Of a stretch of DNA of 64,000 nt, positions 43,642-55,746 are shown one piece after another. Every line of letters begins with the position of its first letter. Position 1 is the first letter of the stretch. The DNA is taken from NCBI RefSeq assembly GCF_024802625.1, contig NZ_CP103371.1, forward strand, positions 2,976,001 through 3,040,000, in the 5' to 3' direction. The DNA is from Massilia sp. H6. Its GTDB lineage: Bacteria; Pseudomonadota; Gammaproteobacteria; Burkholderiales; Burkholderiaceae_D. The notes beneath the pieces are model-generated. The model did not search any database, was not told the origin of the DNA, and saw only the letters and a list, made by a program, of their open reading frames with translations. Both the position numbers and the translations under genes were made by a program.

Positions 43642-44937
43642 TTAAAGGTATGCGGGCACGAGACAGTGCTTGTGCTCGATGTGATATTCGAATTCCTCGC
43701 GGAAGTTCTTGATCATCGCTTCTACTGGCATCGCGGCTGCATCACCCAGGGCGCAAATCGTGCGGCCCTTGATGTTGAAGGCGATGTTGTTCAGCAGGTC
43801 CATGTCTTCCGGACGGCCCTTGCCGTGTTCAATGCGGTGCACCATGCGGTACATCCAGCCGGTGCCTTCGCGGCAAGGCGTACACTGGCCGCAGGATTCC
43901 TCGTAGTAGAAGTACGACAGACGCAGCAGCGACTTGACCATGCAGCGGGTCTCGTCCATGACGATCACGGCGCCCGAACCGAGCATCGAACCGGCTTTCG
44001 CGATCGAATCGTAGTCGAGGTCGGTGTCCATCATGACGTCGCCGCGCACCACTGGCGCCGACGAACCGCCAGGAATCACGGCCTTGATCTTCTTGCCACC
44101 GCGCATGCCGCCGGCCAGCTCCATCAGCTTGGCGAATGGCGTGCCCAGTGGAACTTCGTAATTGCCCGGACGCTCGACGTCGCCCGAGATCGAAAAGATC
44201 TTGGTGCCGCCGTTGTTCGGCTTGCCCAGCGCCATGTAGTTCTCGGCGCCCATGTTCAGCAAGAATGGGACCGCGGCAAAGGTCTCGGTATTGTTGATCG
44301 TGGTCGGCTTGCCGTACAGGCCGAACGAGGCCGGGAACGGCGGCTTGAAGCGCGGCTGTCCCTTCTTGCCTTCGAGCGACTCAAGCAAGGCGGTTTCTTC
44401 GCCGCAGATATAGGCGCCGTAGCCATGGTGCGCGTGCAGCTGGAAGCTGAACTGCGAGCCCATGATGTTATCGCCCAGGAAGCCGGCGGCACGCGCTTCT
44501 TCGAGCGCTTCTTCGAAGCGCAGGTATTCCGCGAAGATCTCGCCGTGGATATAGTTGTAGCCCACGGTGATGCCCATCGCATAGGCGCCGATGGCCATGC
44601 CTTCGATCAGCGCATGCGGGTTGTAGCGGATGATGTCGCGGTCCTTGAAGGTACCCGGCTCGCCTTCGTCGGTATTGCAGACGAGGTATTTCTGGCCTGG
44701 GTACTGGCGCGGCATGAAACTCCACTTCAGGCCGGTCGGGAAACCGGCGCCGCCGCGGCCGCGCAGGCCCGAGGCCTTCAGGTCGGCGATGATCGCTTCT
44801 GGCGAGATGCCTTCTTCGATGATGCGGCGCAGCGCCGAATAGCCGCCGCGCTTGACGTAGTCGGCCAGGTGCCAGTTGTCGCCGGTCAGATCCTTGAGGA
44901 TCAGCGGATTGATGTGACGGTCGTGCAGGCTGGTCAT
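43642..44937 (-). CDS. nuoF: NADH-quinone oxidoreductase subunit F
   Basis: 431 residues, the NADH-binding subunit with FMN and cluster N3. [18 protein letters not shown] is the NADH/FMN glycine-rich loop, and [14 protein letters not shown] also belongs to the FMN site. The [4Fe-4S] ligands are in [15 protein letters not shown], with a fourth Cys near ICALGDA. It overlaps the nuoE stop by ATGA. Confidence 0.98.
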   Translation of the reverse strand: MTSLHDRHINPLILKDLTGDNWHLADYVKRGGYSALRRIIEEGISPEAIIADLKASGLRGRGGAGFPTGLKWSFMPRQYPGQKYLVCNTDEGEPGTFKDRDIIRYNPHALIEGMAIGAYAMGITVGYNYIHGEIFAEYLRFEEALEEARAAGFLGDNIMGSQFSFQLHAHHGYGAYICGEETALLESLEGKKGQPRFKPPFPASFGLYGKPTTINNTETFAAVPFLLNMGAENYMALGKPNNGGTKIFSISGDVERPGNYEVPLGTPFAKLMELAGGMRGGKKIKAVIPGGSSAPVVRGDVMMDTDLDYDSIAKAGSMLGSGAVIVMDETRCMVKSLLRLSYFYYEESCGQCTPCREGTGWMYRMVHRIEHGKGRPEDMDLLNNIAFNIKGRTICALGDAAAMPVEAMIKNFREEFEYHIEHKHCLVPAYL

Positions 44938-45413
44938 TTGTTCAGTTCCTCAAGCAGGGCGTCGATCTTCTCGTCGCTCATGAACGAGCACATCTGGTGG
45001 TTATTTACCAGCATCACCGGTGCGTCGCCGCAGGCACCCATGCACTCGCCTTCGAGCAAGGTGAACTTGCCGTCTTGCGTGGTCTCGCGAAAGCCGATGC
45101 CCAGGGCGTCCTTGATGCGGTTGGCGGCGCGCTCGCCGCCCGACAGGGCGCACGGCAGGTTGGTGCACACGGTGATCTTGTGCTGGCCGACCGGCTTGAT
45201 GTTGTACATGTTGTAGAAGGTGGCGACTTCTTGCACGGCGATGGCCGGCATGCCGATGTAGTCGGCGATTTCCTGCATGGTCTCTGGCGCCAGCCAGCCC
45301 AGTTCGACCTGGGCGTGAGCCAGCGCGGCCATCACGGCCGACTGGCGTTGGTCAGCCGGGTACTTGGCCAGCTCACGGTCGATTTTTTGGTAGCACTGCT
45401 GCGATAACATCAT
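44934..45413 (-). CDS. nuoE: NADH-quinone oxidoreductase subunit E
   Basis: 159 residues with a thioredoxin-like fold. The [2Fe-2S] cluster N1a is held by Cys in [11 protein letters not shown] (one ligand plus a neighbour) and [13 protein letters not shown] helical N-terminal part ([20 protein letters not shown]) precedes it. Two ATGs stand in tandem at 45413 and 45410. The stop overlaps the nuoF start by ATGA. It lies 44 bases downstream of nuoD. Confidence 0.97.
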   Translation of the reverse strand: MMLSQQCYQKIDRELAKYPADQRQSAVMAALAHAQVELGWLAPETMQEIADYIGMPAIAVQEVATFYNMYNIKPVGQHKITVCTNLPCALSGGERAANRIKDALGIGFRETTQDGKFTLLEGECMGACGDAPVMLVNNHQMCSFMSDEKIDALLEELNK

Positions 45414-45457
45414 CTTTTGTCCTATTTACCTGGGGTCCGACTCAGCGGAGGTCAGCC

Positions 45458-46711
45458 TCACCTGTCGATACTGCCGAACACGATGTCCTGGGTGCCGATG
45501 ATGGTCACGGCGTCGGCGATCATGTGGCCGCGCGCCATTTCGTCCAGGCTCTGCAGGTGGGCGTAATCCGGGGTGCGGATCTTCAGGCGGTACGGCTTGT
45601 TGGCGCCATCCGACACGATATAGATGCCGAACTCACCTTTCGGGTGCTCGATCGCGGCATACGCCTCGCCTTCGGGCACGTGGAAGCCTTCGGTGAACAG
45701 CTTGAAGTGGTGGATCAGCGATTCCATGTTGGACTTCATGTCCATCCGGTTCGGCGGCGCGATCTTGTAATTGTCGATCATCACCGGGCCGGCGTTGGTG
45801 CGCAGCCAGGCCACGCACTGCTTGATGATGCGGTTCGACTGGCGCATCTCTTCCATGCGCACCAGGTAGCGGTCGTAGGAGTCGCCGCTGGTGCCGATCG
45901 GGATGTCGAAGTCCATCTTGTCGTAGACCGCGTACGGCTGCTGCTTGCGCAGGTCCCAGGCCACGCCCGAGCCGCGCAGCATGGCGCCGGTAAAGCCCAT
46001 GGCTTTCGCATCTTCTGGCGAGACCACGCCGACGCCGACCGTACGCTGCTTCCAGATACGGTTATCGGTCAGCAGGGTTTCGTATTCATCCACATAGCCG
46101 TCGAAGCGCTTGGTGAAGGCTTCGATGAAGTCGAGCACCGAACCCTGGCGGTCTTCGTTCAGGGCGTCGATCGCCTTGCGCGAACGGATTGGCGACTCCT
46201 TGTGCTGCGGCATGAAGTCCGGCAGGTCGCGGTAGACGCCGCCCGGACGGTAGTAGGCTGCGTGCATGCGCGCGCCCGATACCGCCTCGTATACGTCGAA
46301 CAGGTCTTCGCGGTCGCGGAAGGCATACAGGAACGGACCCATGGCACCGATGTCGAGCGCGTGCGCGCCCAGCCACATCAGGTGGTTCAGGATACGGGTG
46401 ATCTCGTCGAACATGACGCGGATGTACTGCGCGCGCACCGGCGCTTCCACGCCCAGCAGCTTTTCGACGGCCAGCACATAGCCGTGCTCGTTGCACATCA
46501 TCGACACGTAGTCGAGACGGTCCATGTAAGGCACCGACTGCAGGTAGGTACGGCTCTCGGCCAGCTTTTCGGTGCCGCGGTGCAGCAGGCCGATGTGGGG
46601 ATCGGCGCGCTGGATCACTTCGCCGTCCAGCTCCAGCACCAGGCGCAGCACGCCGTGCGCTGCCGGGTGCTGTGGACCAAAGTTCAGGGTGTAATTCTTA
46701 AGCTCAGCCAT
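45458..46711 (-). CDS. nuoD: NADH-quinone oxidoreductase subunit D
   Basis: 417 residues, the 49-kDa-type subunit that forms the quinone site with Nuo[22 protein letters not shown] is the conserved N-terminal loop with the quinone-facing His. [10 protein letters not shown] and [13 protein letters not shown] at the C-terminus are also typical. It is separate from nuoC, not fused as in E. coli. Its ATG shares one base with the nuoC stop. Confidence 0.98.
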   Translation of the reverse strand: MAELKNYTLNFGPQHPAAHGVLRLVLELDGEVIQRADPHIGLLHRGTEKLAESRTYLQSVPYMDRLDYVSMMCNEHGYVLAVEKLLGVEAPVRAQYIRVMFDEITRILNHLMWLGAHALDIGAMGPFLYAFRDREDLFDVYEAVSGARMHAAYYRPGGVYRDLPDFMPQHKESPIRSRKAIDALNEDRQGSVLDFIEAFTKRFDGYVDEYETLLTDNRIWKQRTVGVGVVSPEDAKAMGFTGAMLRGSGVAWDLRKQQPYAVYDKMDFDIPIGTSGDSYDRYLVRMEEMRQSNRIIKQCVAWLRTNAGPVMIDNYKIAPPNRMDMKSNMESLIHHFKLFTEGFHVPEGEAYAAIEHPKGEFGIYIVSDGANKPYRLKIRTPDYAHLQSLDEMARGHMIADAVTIIGTQDIVFGSIDR

Positions 46712-47304
46712 TATTTCGTCCCGTAGGTTTCTTCGCGGATCACGCGCGGGATGTTCTCGCGCGGTTCGATCGTTACCGGTTGGTAGATCACGCGCTTTTG
46801 TTCAGGGTCGTAGCGCATCTCGACATAGCCGGTCACCGGGAAATCCTTGCGGAACGGGTGGCCAATGAAGCCATAGTCGGTCAGGATGCGGCGCAGGTCG
46901 CCATGGCCGTCGAACAGGATGCCGAACAGGTCGAAAGCTTCGCGCTCGTACCAGTTGGCGGCGCGCCAGATGCCGGTGACCGACTCGACCAGCGGCATGT
47001 CTTCGTCGGTGCAGAACACGCGCACGCGCACGCGCCAGTTGTGCTCGATCGACAGCAGGTGCGAGACAACCGCATAACGCGCGCCGTCCCAGGTGCCTTC
47101 GCCATACTGCGAATAGTCGACGCCGCACAGGTCGATCAATTGCTCGAAGCGCAGGGTCGGCGCGTCGCGCAGGGTCTGCATCGATGCAAGGTAGTCGGCG
47201 GCCTTGACCACCACAGTTACTTCGCCCAGCGCGGTATGAATGACAGCGCCCTCGCCCAGAGCATGTTTCAGGGCGAGTTCAAGGGTCTCGAGTTTAGTCG
47301 TCAT
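46711..47304 (-). CDS. nuoC: NADH-quinone oxidoreductase subunit C
   Basis: 197 residues, the 30-kDa-type subunit of the peripheral arm. The signature [22 protein letters not shown] and the following [17 protein letters not shown] are intact. It shares one base with the nuoD start, so translation is coupled. It lies 18 bases downstream of nuoB. Confidence 0.98.
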   Translation of the reverse strand: MTTKLETLELALKHALGEGAVIHTALGEVTVVVKAADYLASMQTLRDAPTLRFEQLIDLCGVDYSQYGEGTWDGARYAVVSHLLSIEHNWRVRVRVFCTDEDMPLVESVTGIWRAANWYEREAFDLFGILFDGHGDLRRILTDYGFIGHPFRKDFPVTGYVEMRYDPEQKRVIYQPVTIEPRENIPRVIREETYGTK

Positions 47305-47322
47305 GGTGATTCGCTGTTCTTC

Positions 47323-47799
47323 TTAGCGCGCGATGGTATTGGTGCGCTTGATCTTGTTCTGCAGCTGCATGATGCCGTACAGCAGGGCTTCCGCGGTTGG
47401 CGGGCAGCCCGGCACGTAGACGTCGACGGGGACGATGCGGTCGCAGCCACGCACTACCGAATACGAGTAGTGGTAATAGCCGCCGCCATTGGCGCAGGAA
47501 CCCATCGAGATGACCCAGCGCGGCTCGGCCATCTGGTCGTACACCTTGCGCAGCGCGGGCGCCATCTTGTTGCACAGCGTACCGGCAACAATCATCACGT
47601 CCGACTGGCGCGGCGATGGGCGGAACACAATGCCGAAACGGTCGAGATCGTAGCGGGCTGCGCCCACATGCATCATCTCGACCGCGCAGCACGCCAGGCC
47701 GAACGTCATCGGGAACATCGACCCGGTGCGCGCCCAGTTGATCAGCTTGTCGGCTGTGGTGGTAATGAAACCTTCGTTTAATACGCCTTCAATTGCCAT
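47323..47799 (-). CDS. nuoB: NADH-quinone oxidoreductase subunit B
   Basis: 158 residues, carrying cluster N2, the last iron-sulfur centre before quinone. Ligand cysteines are in [10 protein letters not shown] (the tandem pair), [16 protein letters not shown] and [14 protein letters not shown]. It lies 3 bases downstream of nuoA. Confidence 0.98.
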   Translation of the reverse strand: MAIEGVLNEGFITTTADKLINWARTGSMFPMTFGLACCAVEMMHVGAARYDLDRFGIVFRPSPRQSDVMIVAGTLCNKMAPALRKVYDQMAEPRWVISMGSCANGGGYYHYSYSVVRGCDRIVPVDVYVPGCPPTAEALLYGIMQLQNKIKRTNTIAR

Positions 47800-47802
47800 G
47801 GC

Positions 47803-48162
47803 TTATTCCCAATCAAGGGCACCTTTCTTCCAGATGTACCAGAAACCGACGACGAATTCGGCGATGAACACCATCATCGTGATGAAGCCGGTCCAGCCCA
47901 GTTCGCGCATCGAGACGCCCCATGGGAAGAAGAATGCCGTTTCCAGATCAAACAAAATAAACAGGATCGCGACCAGGTAATACCGGACGTCGAACTTCAT
48001 GCGCGCGTCTTCGAAAGCCTCGAAGCCGCATTCATACGGGGACAGCTTGGCAGCATCCGGACGATGGGGCCCTAGCAGGCGACCAAGCACCTGCGGAGCG
48101 ACGCCGACGCCGATGCCGACCAGGATAAAGAGAAGAACGGGGAAATAATTTTCGAGGTTCAC
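47803..48162 (-). CDS. nuoA: NADH-quinone oxidoreductase subunit A
   Basis: 119 residues with three membrane helices. The loop [20 protein letters not shown] carries the Cys near the quinone site, and [15 protein letters not shown] is the family signature. It is the first gene of the nuo operon. The promoter should lie in 48163-48260, because an intrinsic terminator for tRNA-Leu stands just upstream. Confidence 0.97.
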   Translation of the reverse strand: MNLENYFPVLLFILVGIGVGVAPQVLGRLLGPHRPDAAKLSPYECGFEAFEDARMKFDVRYYLVAILFILFDLETAFFFPWGVSMRELGWTGFITMMVFIAEFVVGFWYIWKKGALDWE

Positions 48163-48262
48163 GATGAAGCCTGTATTGAACGATCGGTTAATGAAACACT
48201 GCAGGGCTGCAGCGCCGAATCGTGCGGACCTGATGGCACAGCGTCCAGGTCACACGAATCGT

Positions 48263-48320
48263 AAAAAAAGCCAGCTCAGGCAGGAGAGCGTTTGCTCGTT
48301 GCGCCCTTGCTGGCTTCTTT
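48263..48320 (-). terminator. intrinsic terminator behind tRNA-Leu
   Basis: On the minus strand GCCAGC (complement of 48309-48314) pairs with GCTGGC (complement of 48270-48275). The loop contains a smaller GAGC/GCTC-type hairpin. Seven T residues follow (complement of A at 48263-48269). It starts about 12 bases after the tRNA CCA end, so it should end the secG/tRNA transcript before nuoA. Confidence 0.7.
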
Positions 48321-48326
48321 GTATCT

Positions 48327-48411
48327 TGGTGCCGACGGCGAGACTCGAACTCGCACAGCTTGCGCCACTACCCCCTCAAGATAGCGTGTCTACCAATTTC
48401 ACCACGTCGGC
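48327..48411 (-). tRNA. tRNA-Leu (anticodon GAG)
   Basis: 85 bases. The 7-base acceptor stem GCCGACG pairs with CGTCGGC, followed by discriminator A and an encoded CCA (48327-48329). The D-arm region reads GTGAAATTGGTAGACACG. The anticodon stem CTATC/GGTAG encloses the loop TTGAGGG, giving anticodon GAG, which reads CUC and CUU. A long variable arm, as required for class II Leu tRNAs, precedes the T-arm with GTTCGAGTC. It lies between secG and nuoA, a conserved place in Burkholderiales. Confidence 0.97.
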
Positions 48412-48664
48412 TGGAGACCAGTATTTTACCCTGCTTTAGCACTTCTTTTCAATGCACAAATTGCGCAATATCAAGAAATTTACGCATTTAGTGAACAATT
48501 TACTCGGTCAGTTGCGCTTGACCAGCAATCACCCACATCACAGCGTCGTGCCAGGCCGGGTTGCGCAGGAAACACCTCTTACTTCCTGCTGCGGCCACGG
48601 CGAGCCGCATTTTACCGCTAATTGCGAGCGGGCGCACGGCACCCGCTCGACGAACATCGGGACA

Positions 48665-49141
48665 TTACTTGGTAGCCGGTGCCGGAGCCGTGGCTGGAGC
48701 GGCCGGAGCCGGCGCATCCTGGCCTGGCGCGGCCGGGATCGCGACACCCGGGGTTTGCGGGATATCGTTGGCTGGAACCACGGTGGTGGCGCCGGCATTC
48801 GGCCCGGCACCAGGAATGTCGTTCGGGATGCCGGCGGCCGGCGCCTTCGACGACGGCACGGTGACGCGCTCCATTACGCCGCCATCGGCGCCGGTGGCGG
48901 TACGGCCATTGCTGAAATACGCCAGCGCCAGGGTCGAGGCGAAGAAGATTGCGGCCGCGACAGCGGTCGACTTCGACAGGAAGTTCGACGAGCCCGACGC
49001 ACCGAACAGACTACCCGAGGCGCCCGAGCCGAAGGCGGCGCCCATGTCGGCGCCCTTGCCATGCTGAACCAGCACCAGGCCAATGATCAGCAGGGCGGAA
49101 ATGACCTGCACGACAATAACCAGATTAAACAGGGTGTTCAT
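48665..49141 (-). CDS. secG: preprotein translocase subunit SecG
   Basis: 158 residues. Two membrane helices (about 3-22 and 57-75) and the conserved LVLVQHGKGADMGAAFGSGAS loop identify SecG, which assists SecYE in protein export. The final 80 residues form an Ala/Pro/Gly-rich tail, giving about twice the length of E. coli SecG (110 residues). Such tails are seen in related genera. It lies downstream of tpiA and upstream of tRNA-Leu. Confidence 0.95.
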   Translation of the reverse strand: MNTLFNLVIVVQVISALLIIGLVLVQHGKGADMGAAFGSGASGSLFGASGSSNFLSKSTAVAAAIFFASTLALAYFSNGRTATGADGGVMERVTVPSSKAPAAGIPNDIPGAGPNAGATTVVPANDIPQTPGVAIPAAPGQDAPAPAAPATAPAPATK

Positions 49142-49215
49142 ACCAATTCCATTTCCAAGTTAACGACGATTAAATGCTGTAATTCTGAGTTGCTGGCATG
49201 CAGGCGGCGCGGCGC

Positions 49216-49965
49216 TTACGGCGCGGCGCGAATGATCGCGAGGAAGTCCGCCGCTTTCAGTGCCGCCCCACCGATCAGACCGCCGTCGATGTCCGGCTGC
49301 GCCATCAGGTCCGCCGCATTATCCGGCTTCATGCTGCCGCCGTACAGCACCAATACGTCTTCGGCTGCTTCGGCGTTGCATGCACGCAGCTTTTGGCGTA
49401 GCGCCGCATGCACTTCCTGGGCCATTTCAGGGGTGGCGGTCTTGCCGGTACCGATTGCCCACACCGGCTCGTAGGCGACGACGATGCTGGCCACGGCGTC
49501 CGGGCCGATGCGCTCGAGCACGGCGCCGAGCTGGGCACCCACCACTTCCATCGTCTGGCCCGCTTCGCGCTGTTCGAGCGTTTCGCCGACGCAAACGATC
49601 GGAGTCATCCCCGCCTTCAAGACTGCCTCGGCCTTCTTTGCCACCAGCTCACTCGACTCGCCATGGTAGGCGCGCCGTTCGGAATGACCGAGGATGACGT
49701 AGCGGCAACCGAACTCTTCCAGCATCGATGCGCAGACCTCGCCGGTGTAGGCACCGCTGGGCTGGCACGAGACATCCTGCGCGCCCCAGGCCAGTGCGCT
49801 GCCTTGCAGCAGGTCCTGGCATTGGTACAGGTAAGGTGCCGGCACGCACACGGCAGCGGCTGCCCTGGCGTCAAGCAGTCCATCGAGAATACCAGTCAGG
49901 AGCGTGGCGTTGGCCGCGCGGCTGCCGTTCATCTTCCAGTTACCTACGACGAGTTTGGAACGCAT
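49216..49965 (-). CDS. tpiA: triosephosphate isomerase
   Basis: 249 residues. It interconverts dihydroxyacetone phosphate and glyceraldehyde 3-phosphate in glycolysis. Catalytic residues are visible: Lys in [10 protein letters not shown], His in [10 protein letters not shown] and Glu in [12 protein letters not shown]. The ATG at 49965 ([11 protein letters not shown]) gives the standard N-terminus. The frame opens at 49989 with eight extra residues. Confidence 0.97.
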   Translation of the reverse strand: MRSKLVVGNWKMNGSRAANATLLTGILDGLLDARAAAAVCVPAPYLYQCQDLLQGSALAWGAQDVSCQPSGAYTGEVCASMLEEFGCRYVILGHSERRAYHGESSELVAKKAEAVLKAGMTPIVCVGETLEQREAGQTMEVVGAQLGAVLERIGPDAVASIVVAYEPVWAIGTGKTATPEMAQEVHAALRQKLRACNAEAAEDVLVLYGGSMKPDNAADLMAQPDIDGGLIGGAALKAADFLAIIRAAP

Positions 49966-50095
49966 ACGAGTCCATTTTATCGAGTTCATTTCGAGTAACC
50001 CGCTATTCTAGCGGTCGACTATGTGGCAGTCAAACAATGGCTGAGCTTCTTTTGCGCCGCTGTCAAGCTGCCACTTCCCTTGTTAATTCAATCCC

Positions 50096-51076
50096 TTAGA
50101 GCACCTCGAGCACGATTTTGCCGATGTGGGTGCTCGACTCCATCAGCGCATGCGCCTCGCTCGCCTGCCCCAGCGGGAAACTGCGGTAGATCACCGGCTT
50201 GAGTTTGCCCTGCGCGAACAGCGGCCAGGCCTGCGCCCGCAGCTTGCGCGCGATCTCGCCCTTGAACGCGACCGGGCGCGGACGCAGGGTCGACCCGCTG
50301 ATATGCAGGCGGCGGCGCAGCACCTGCCCCAGGTCGATCTCGGCCTTGGCCCCGCCCAGCAGCGCGATCAGGGCAATGCGGCCGTCGTCGGCCAGGCAAT
50401 CGATCTCGCGCGCCAGGTAGTCGCCGGCAACCATATCCAGGATCACATCGACGCCCTTGCCGCCGGTAAGTTCCTTGACGACCGCCGCAAAGTCTTCGGT
50501 GCGGTAATTGATGCCGCGCTCGGCGCCGAGCGCCTCGCAGGCGCGGCATTTTTCATCGGAACCGGCGGTGGCGAACACGCGGTGGCCCAGCGCAGTGGCA
50601 AGCTGGATCGCGGTGACGCCGATGCCCGAGCTGCCGCCCTGTACCAGCAGGGTCTCGCCCGGCGCCAGCTGGGCGCGGTCGAAAACATTGGTCCAGACGG
50701 TAAAAAAGGTCTCGGGCAGCGAAGCCGCCTCGAGCGCCGTCAGGCCCTCCGGGATCGGCAGGCATTGCTCTGCCGGGGCACTGCAGTATTCGGCATACCC
50801 GCCGCCCTGCACCAGCGCGCAGACCATGTCGCCCAGCTTGAAGCCGGCACTGGCATAGTCGCCGTCGACGATCTCGCCAGCTACTTCCAGGCCCGGCAGG
50901 TCGGAGGCGCCGGGCGGCACCGGATACTTGCCCAGTCGTTGCAGCACATCGGGGCGGTTGATGCCGGCCGCATGCACCTTGATCAGCACTTCGCCGGCCT
51001 TCAATACCGGCATTGGCCGTTCGCACAGTTGCAGGACGTCCGGTGCGCCCGGCTGGGTGATCTCGATGGCGCGCAT
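50096..51076 (-). CDS. NAD(P)H-quinone oxidoreductase (zinc-free MDR family, PIG3 type)
   Basis: 326 residues. The N-terminal half is the GroES-like catalytic domain, without the zinc cysteines of alcohol dehydrogenases (AAGINRPDVLQRLGKYPVPP). The C-terminal half is a Rossmann domain with LLVQGGSSGIGVTAIQLA for NADPH. The GGKGVDVILDMVAGDYLARE segment is typical of PIG3/QOR proteins, which reduce quinones or detoxify enals with NADPH. It is a single gene behind the catalase terminator. Confidence 0.93.
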   Translation of the reverse strand: MRAIEITQPGAPDVLQLCERPMPVLKAGEVLIKVHAAGINRPDVLQRLGKYPVPPGASDLPGLEVAGEIVDGDYASAGFKLGDMVCALVQGGGYAEYCSAPAEQCLPIPEGLTALEAASLPETFFTVWTNVFDRAQLAPGETLLVQGGSSGIGVTAIQLATALGHRVFATAGSDEKCRACEALGAERGINYRTEDFAAVVKELTGGKGVDVILDMVAGDYLAREIDCLADDGRIALIALLGGAKAEIDLGQVLRRRLHISGSTLRPRPVAFKGEIARKLRAQAWPLFAQGKLKPVIYRSFPLGQASEAHALMESSTHIGKIVLEVL

Positions 51077-51190
51077 GGCGGCTCCCCTGTTAGAAAAACT
51101 GCAATTGTACGGGAGCGGAAAAAATCATGCGCTGGGGCGCGCGGATAGGCGCCCCGATACCGTTGAATGGCAAGTTTCGGGCGTGCAAGA

Positions 51191-51220
51191 AAAAAAGGGC
51201 ACCGGCATGCGCCGGCACCC
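51191..51220 (-). terminator. intrinsic terminator of the catalase gene
   Basis: On the minus strand GGGTGCCGGC (complement of 51211-51220) and GCCGGTGCCC (complement of 51197-51206) form a 10-base stem with two G-U pairs and a GCAT loop. T residues follow (complement of A at 51190-51196). The G-U pairs exist only on the minus strand, confirming the direction. It lies about 50 bases after the katE stop. Confidence 0.85.
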
Positions 51221-51269
51221 TTTCTCGGCGGCAGCAGTTCGCTGGCGCCGTGTTGAAGCACACCCTCAC

Positions 51270-53684
<2,415 letters not shown>

Positions 53685-53861
53685 ACTGTGCCTCGCTATT
53701 GTCGTTGTGTGAAGTAACCAACGAACAACATAGCCGTTTCGGCCACGCGAGAACTGTTGGGTATCTAACCGTCCGGCACAGACCGCTTAAGTTTATTGCT
53801 ATGAGCCCGATAGCATTTCGCTATGAGGCGCCCGAGGCGCTGCGCCATTGCCTTGTCCGAG

Positions 53862-54857
53862 TCAAGAAGACAAGGGCATGCGGGCTTCGCGCGCATCGAA
53901 CAGCGGCGTCAAGCCCTGGTCCACTGCGTGCAGGGCCTGCTGCGCCATTGCATACGCGCCGCCATACGATTTCGCGGCTGCGATGAAGCGGCCGTTGTGG
54001 CAGAACTTGGCATCCGGCACGCCGGTCACGGCCGCCAGCTCGTCGTCGCGCAAGCCGGCCCATGGCGCCGGCAGGTCGGCGCGGGCGTCGAAGGTGTCGG
54101 TGGTGGCCGGAACCGTGTGCAGCATGTAGCGGTCTTCAGACAGGCTATGGCTGAGCACGAACAGGACTTTCGGCATTTCCTTGCGCACCACCGAGCTCCA
54201 TGGCAGCGCGGCATTCTTCAAGAACAGCAGGCGGCCGTCTTCCATCGCTTCGGACTGGCGCACCTGGGCCAGCGCCAGCATGGCACCGACCCGGTATTTC
54301 ACGGCATTGGTCATTACATCGGTCAAGAAGGCCATGGCCTTGCGGAACTGGGCCAGGCGGTAGGCTTCCGCTTCCAGTCCATAGCCCAGACGCTGCTCGT
54401 CCATCCAGTTCGGGTTGTAGCCCGACACTACCGCCGACATGCCGTAGCCGCCCGGGGCGTTGCGCGCGGCGCCGACGTCGGACAAATCGAGGTATTGCAC
54501 GATGTCGTTGTCGATCGCGTGGGCCAGCTGCTGGGCGGCATCGGCATCCATCTGGTGCCCGGCGTGGGCCGCGGCCAGCGCGGCCACGCAGCGCGCGCCG
54601 TATTCGCGCCAGACCAGCCCGGCGCTGGCATAGGGCACGCCGCTGGCGCGCGCGCCCTCGAAGCCTTTCTGGTGGTGGTCGAAGCGGCCGCGGGCCGGAT
54701 CCCAGGTGCCGCCGACATCGACCACGAAATCGGCTGCGTCGATGATGGCACTGTCGCGGGTGCGGACGATGTCGGCCTCGGGGAACAGGATATGCAGGGC
54801 GGCCACCGCCCATGCGTCGTCCGCGTGGAACTTGCCGTTGTGGGTCACGATGACCAT
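53862..54857 (-). CDS. MYG1 family protein (DHH-like metal-dependent exonuclease)
   Basis: 331 residues. MVIVTHNGKFHADDAWAVAAL carries the His-x-Asp-Asp cluster of the family. VVDVGGTWDPARGRFDHHQKG adds the Asp and the His-His pair, together forming a two-metal site like that of DHH phosphoesterases. Eukaryotic MYG1 is a 3'-5' RNA exonuclease. Bacterial members are less studied. The length matches the family. It lies 34 bases downstream of fdhD on the same strand. Confidence 0.92.
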   Translation of the reverse strand: MVIVTHNGKFHADDAWAVAALHILFPEADIVRTRDSAIIDAADFVVDVGGTWDPARGRFDHHQKGFEGARASGVPYASAGLVWREYGARCVAALAAAHAGHQMDADAAQQLAHAIDNDIVQYLDLSDVGAARNAPGGYGMSAVVSGYNPNWMDEQRLGYGLEAEAYRLAQFRKAMAFLTDVMTNAVKYRVGAMLALAQVRQSEAMEDGRLLFLKNAALPWSSVVRKEMPKVLFVLSHSLSEDRYMLHTVPATTDTFDARADLPAPWAGLRDDELAAVTGVPDAKFCHNGRFIAAAKSYGGAYAMAQQALHAVDQGLTPLFDAREARMPLSS

Positions 54858-54891
54858 GGATGACTCCGGATGCTGTAATCAAGGGGCTGGA

Positions 54892-55746
54892 TCATACCGC
54901 CTTCGCGCCAAAGCGTTGCGCATGCGTGTACAAAACGTGGCGCCCTCCCCGCACGAAGCCGGCCAGGCTCAAGCCCGCTTGCTCGGCCAGCTTCACCGCC
55001 AGCGCGGTTGGCGCGGAGATGGCGGCCAGTACCGGAAAGCCGGCGCGCGCCGCTTTCTGCACCATCTCGAAGCTGGCGCGGCTGGTGACCACCGCGAAGC
55101 CGTCCGAGCGGTCCTGCCCGGCGGCGGCCAGTGCCCCCACCAGCTTGTCGAGCGCGTTGTGCCGCCCCACGTCTTCGCGCACGCACAGCAGCGTGCCGTC
55201 GCGGCTGGCCCAGCCGGCGGCGTGCACGGCGCCGGTCGCATGGTGCAAGCGCTGGCGCGCCGCCATGGCCGCCATGGCGCGGTGCAGTGCCGCATGCTCG
55301 AAGGCGCACGACAGGGCGGACGACGGGGCCGGACACTGCGGCGGATCGAGCGCTTCGTCGTCAAACCAGGCCAGGCTCTCGACCCCGCACAGGCCGCAGC
55401 CGGTCTTGCCCAGCCGGGCGCGGCGGCTGTGCTTCAGGCGCGCCAGGGCCCCTGCCGCAATGCGCATCTCGATCGCGATCCCGCTGCAGGTGGGCTCGAC
55501 CTCGATGTCGTAGATGTCGCGCGCATGGCGCACGATGCGCTCGCCAAGCGAAAAGCCGAGGGCGAAATCCTCCAGGTCTTGCGGCGAGGCCAGCATCACC
55601 GCATGGCTGATGCCGTTATAGCTCAGCGCTACCGGCACTTCGTCGGCCACGACCTCGTCGCTGGCATCGAGCCGGCCATCGCTCCAGCAATTGGCCGGCA
55701 GCCGCGACGCGCCTTCGGGCGTGAAGCAAGCATCGCCCGGGTTCAT
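54892..55746 (-). CDS. fdhD: formate dehydrogenase accessory sulfurtransferase FdhD
   Basis: 284 residues from the ATG at 55746. FdhD passes sulfur from the cysteine desulfurase to the molybdenum cofactor of formate dehydrogenase, which needs it to be active. The key Cys pair is in KTGCGLCGVE. The region VREDVGRHNALDKLVGALA and the late RGGRHVLYTHAQRF are conserved. The start overlaps the stop of the oxidoreductase gene by ATGA, so enzyme and sulfurase are translated together. Confidence 0.95.
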   Translation of the reverse strand: MNPGDACFTPEGASRLPANCWSDGRLDASDEVVADEVPVALSYNGISHAVMLASPQDLEDFALGFSLGERIVRHARDIYDIEVEPTCSGIAIEMRIAAGALARLKHSRRARLGKTGCGLCGVESLAWFDDEALDPPQCPAPSSALSCAFEHAALHRAMAAMAARQRLHHATGAVHAAGWASRDGTLLCVREDVGRHNALDKLVGALAAAGQDRSDGFAVVTSRASFEMVQKAARAGFPVLAAISAPTALAVKLAEQAGLSLAGFVRGGRHVLYTHAQRFGAKAV

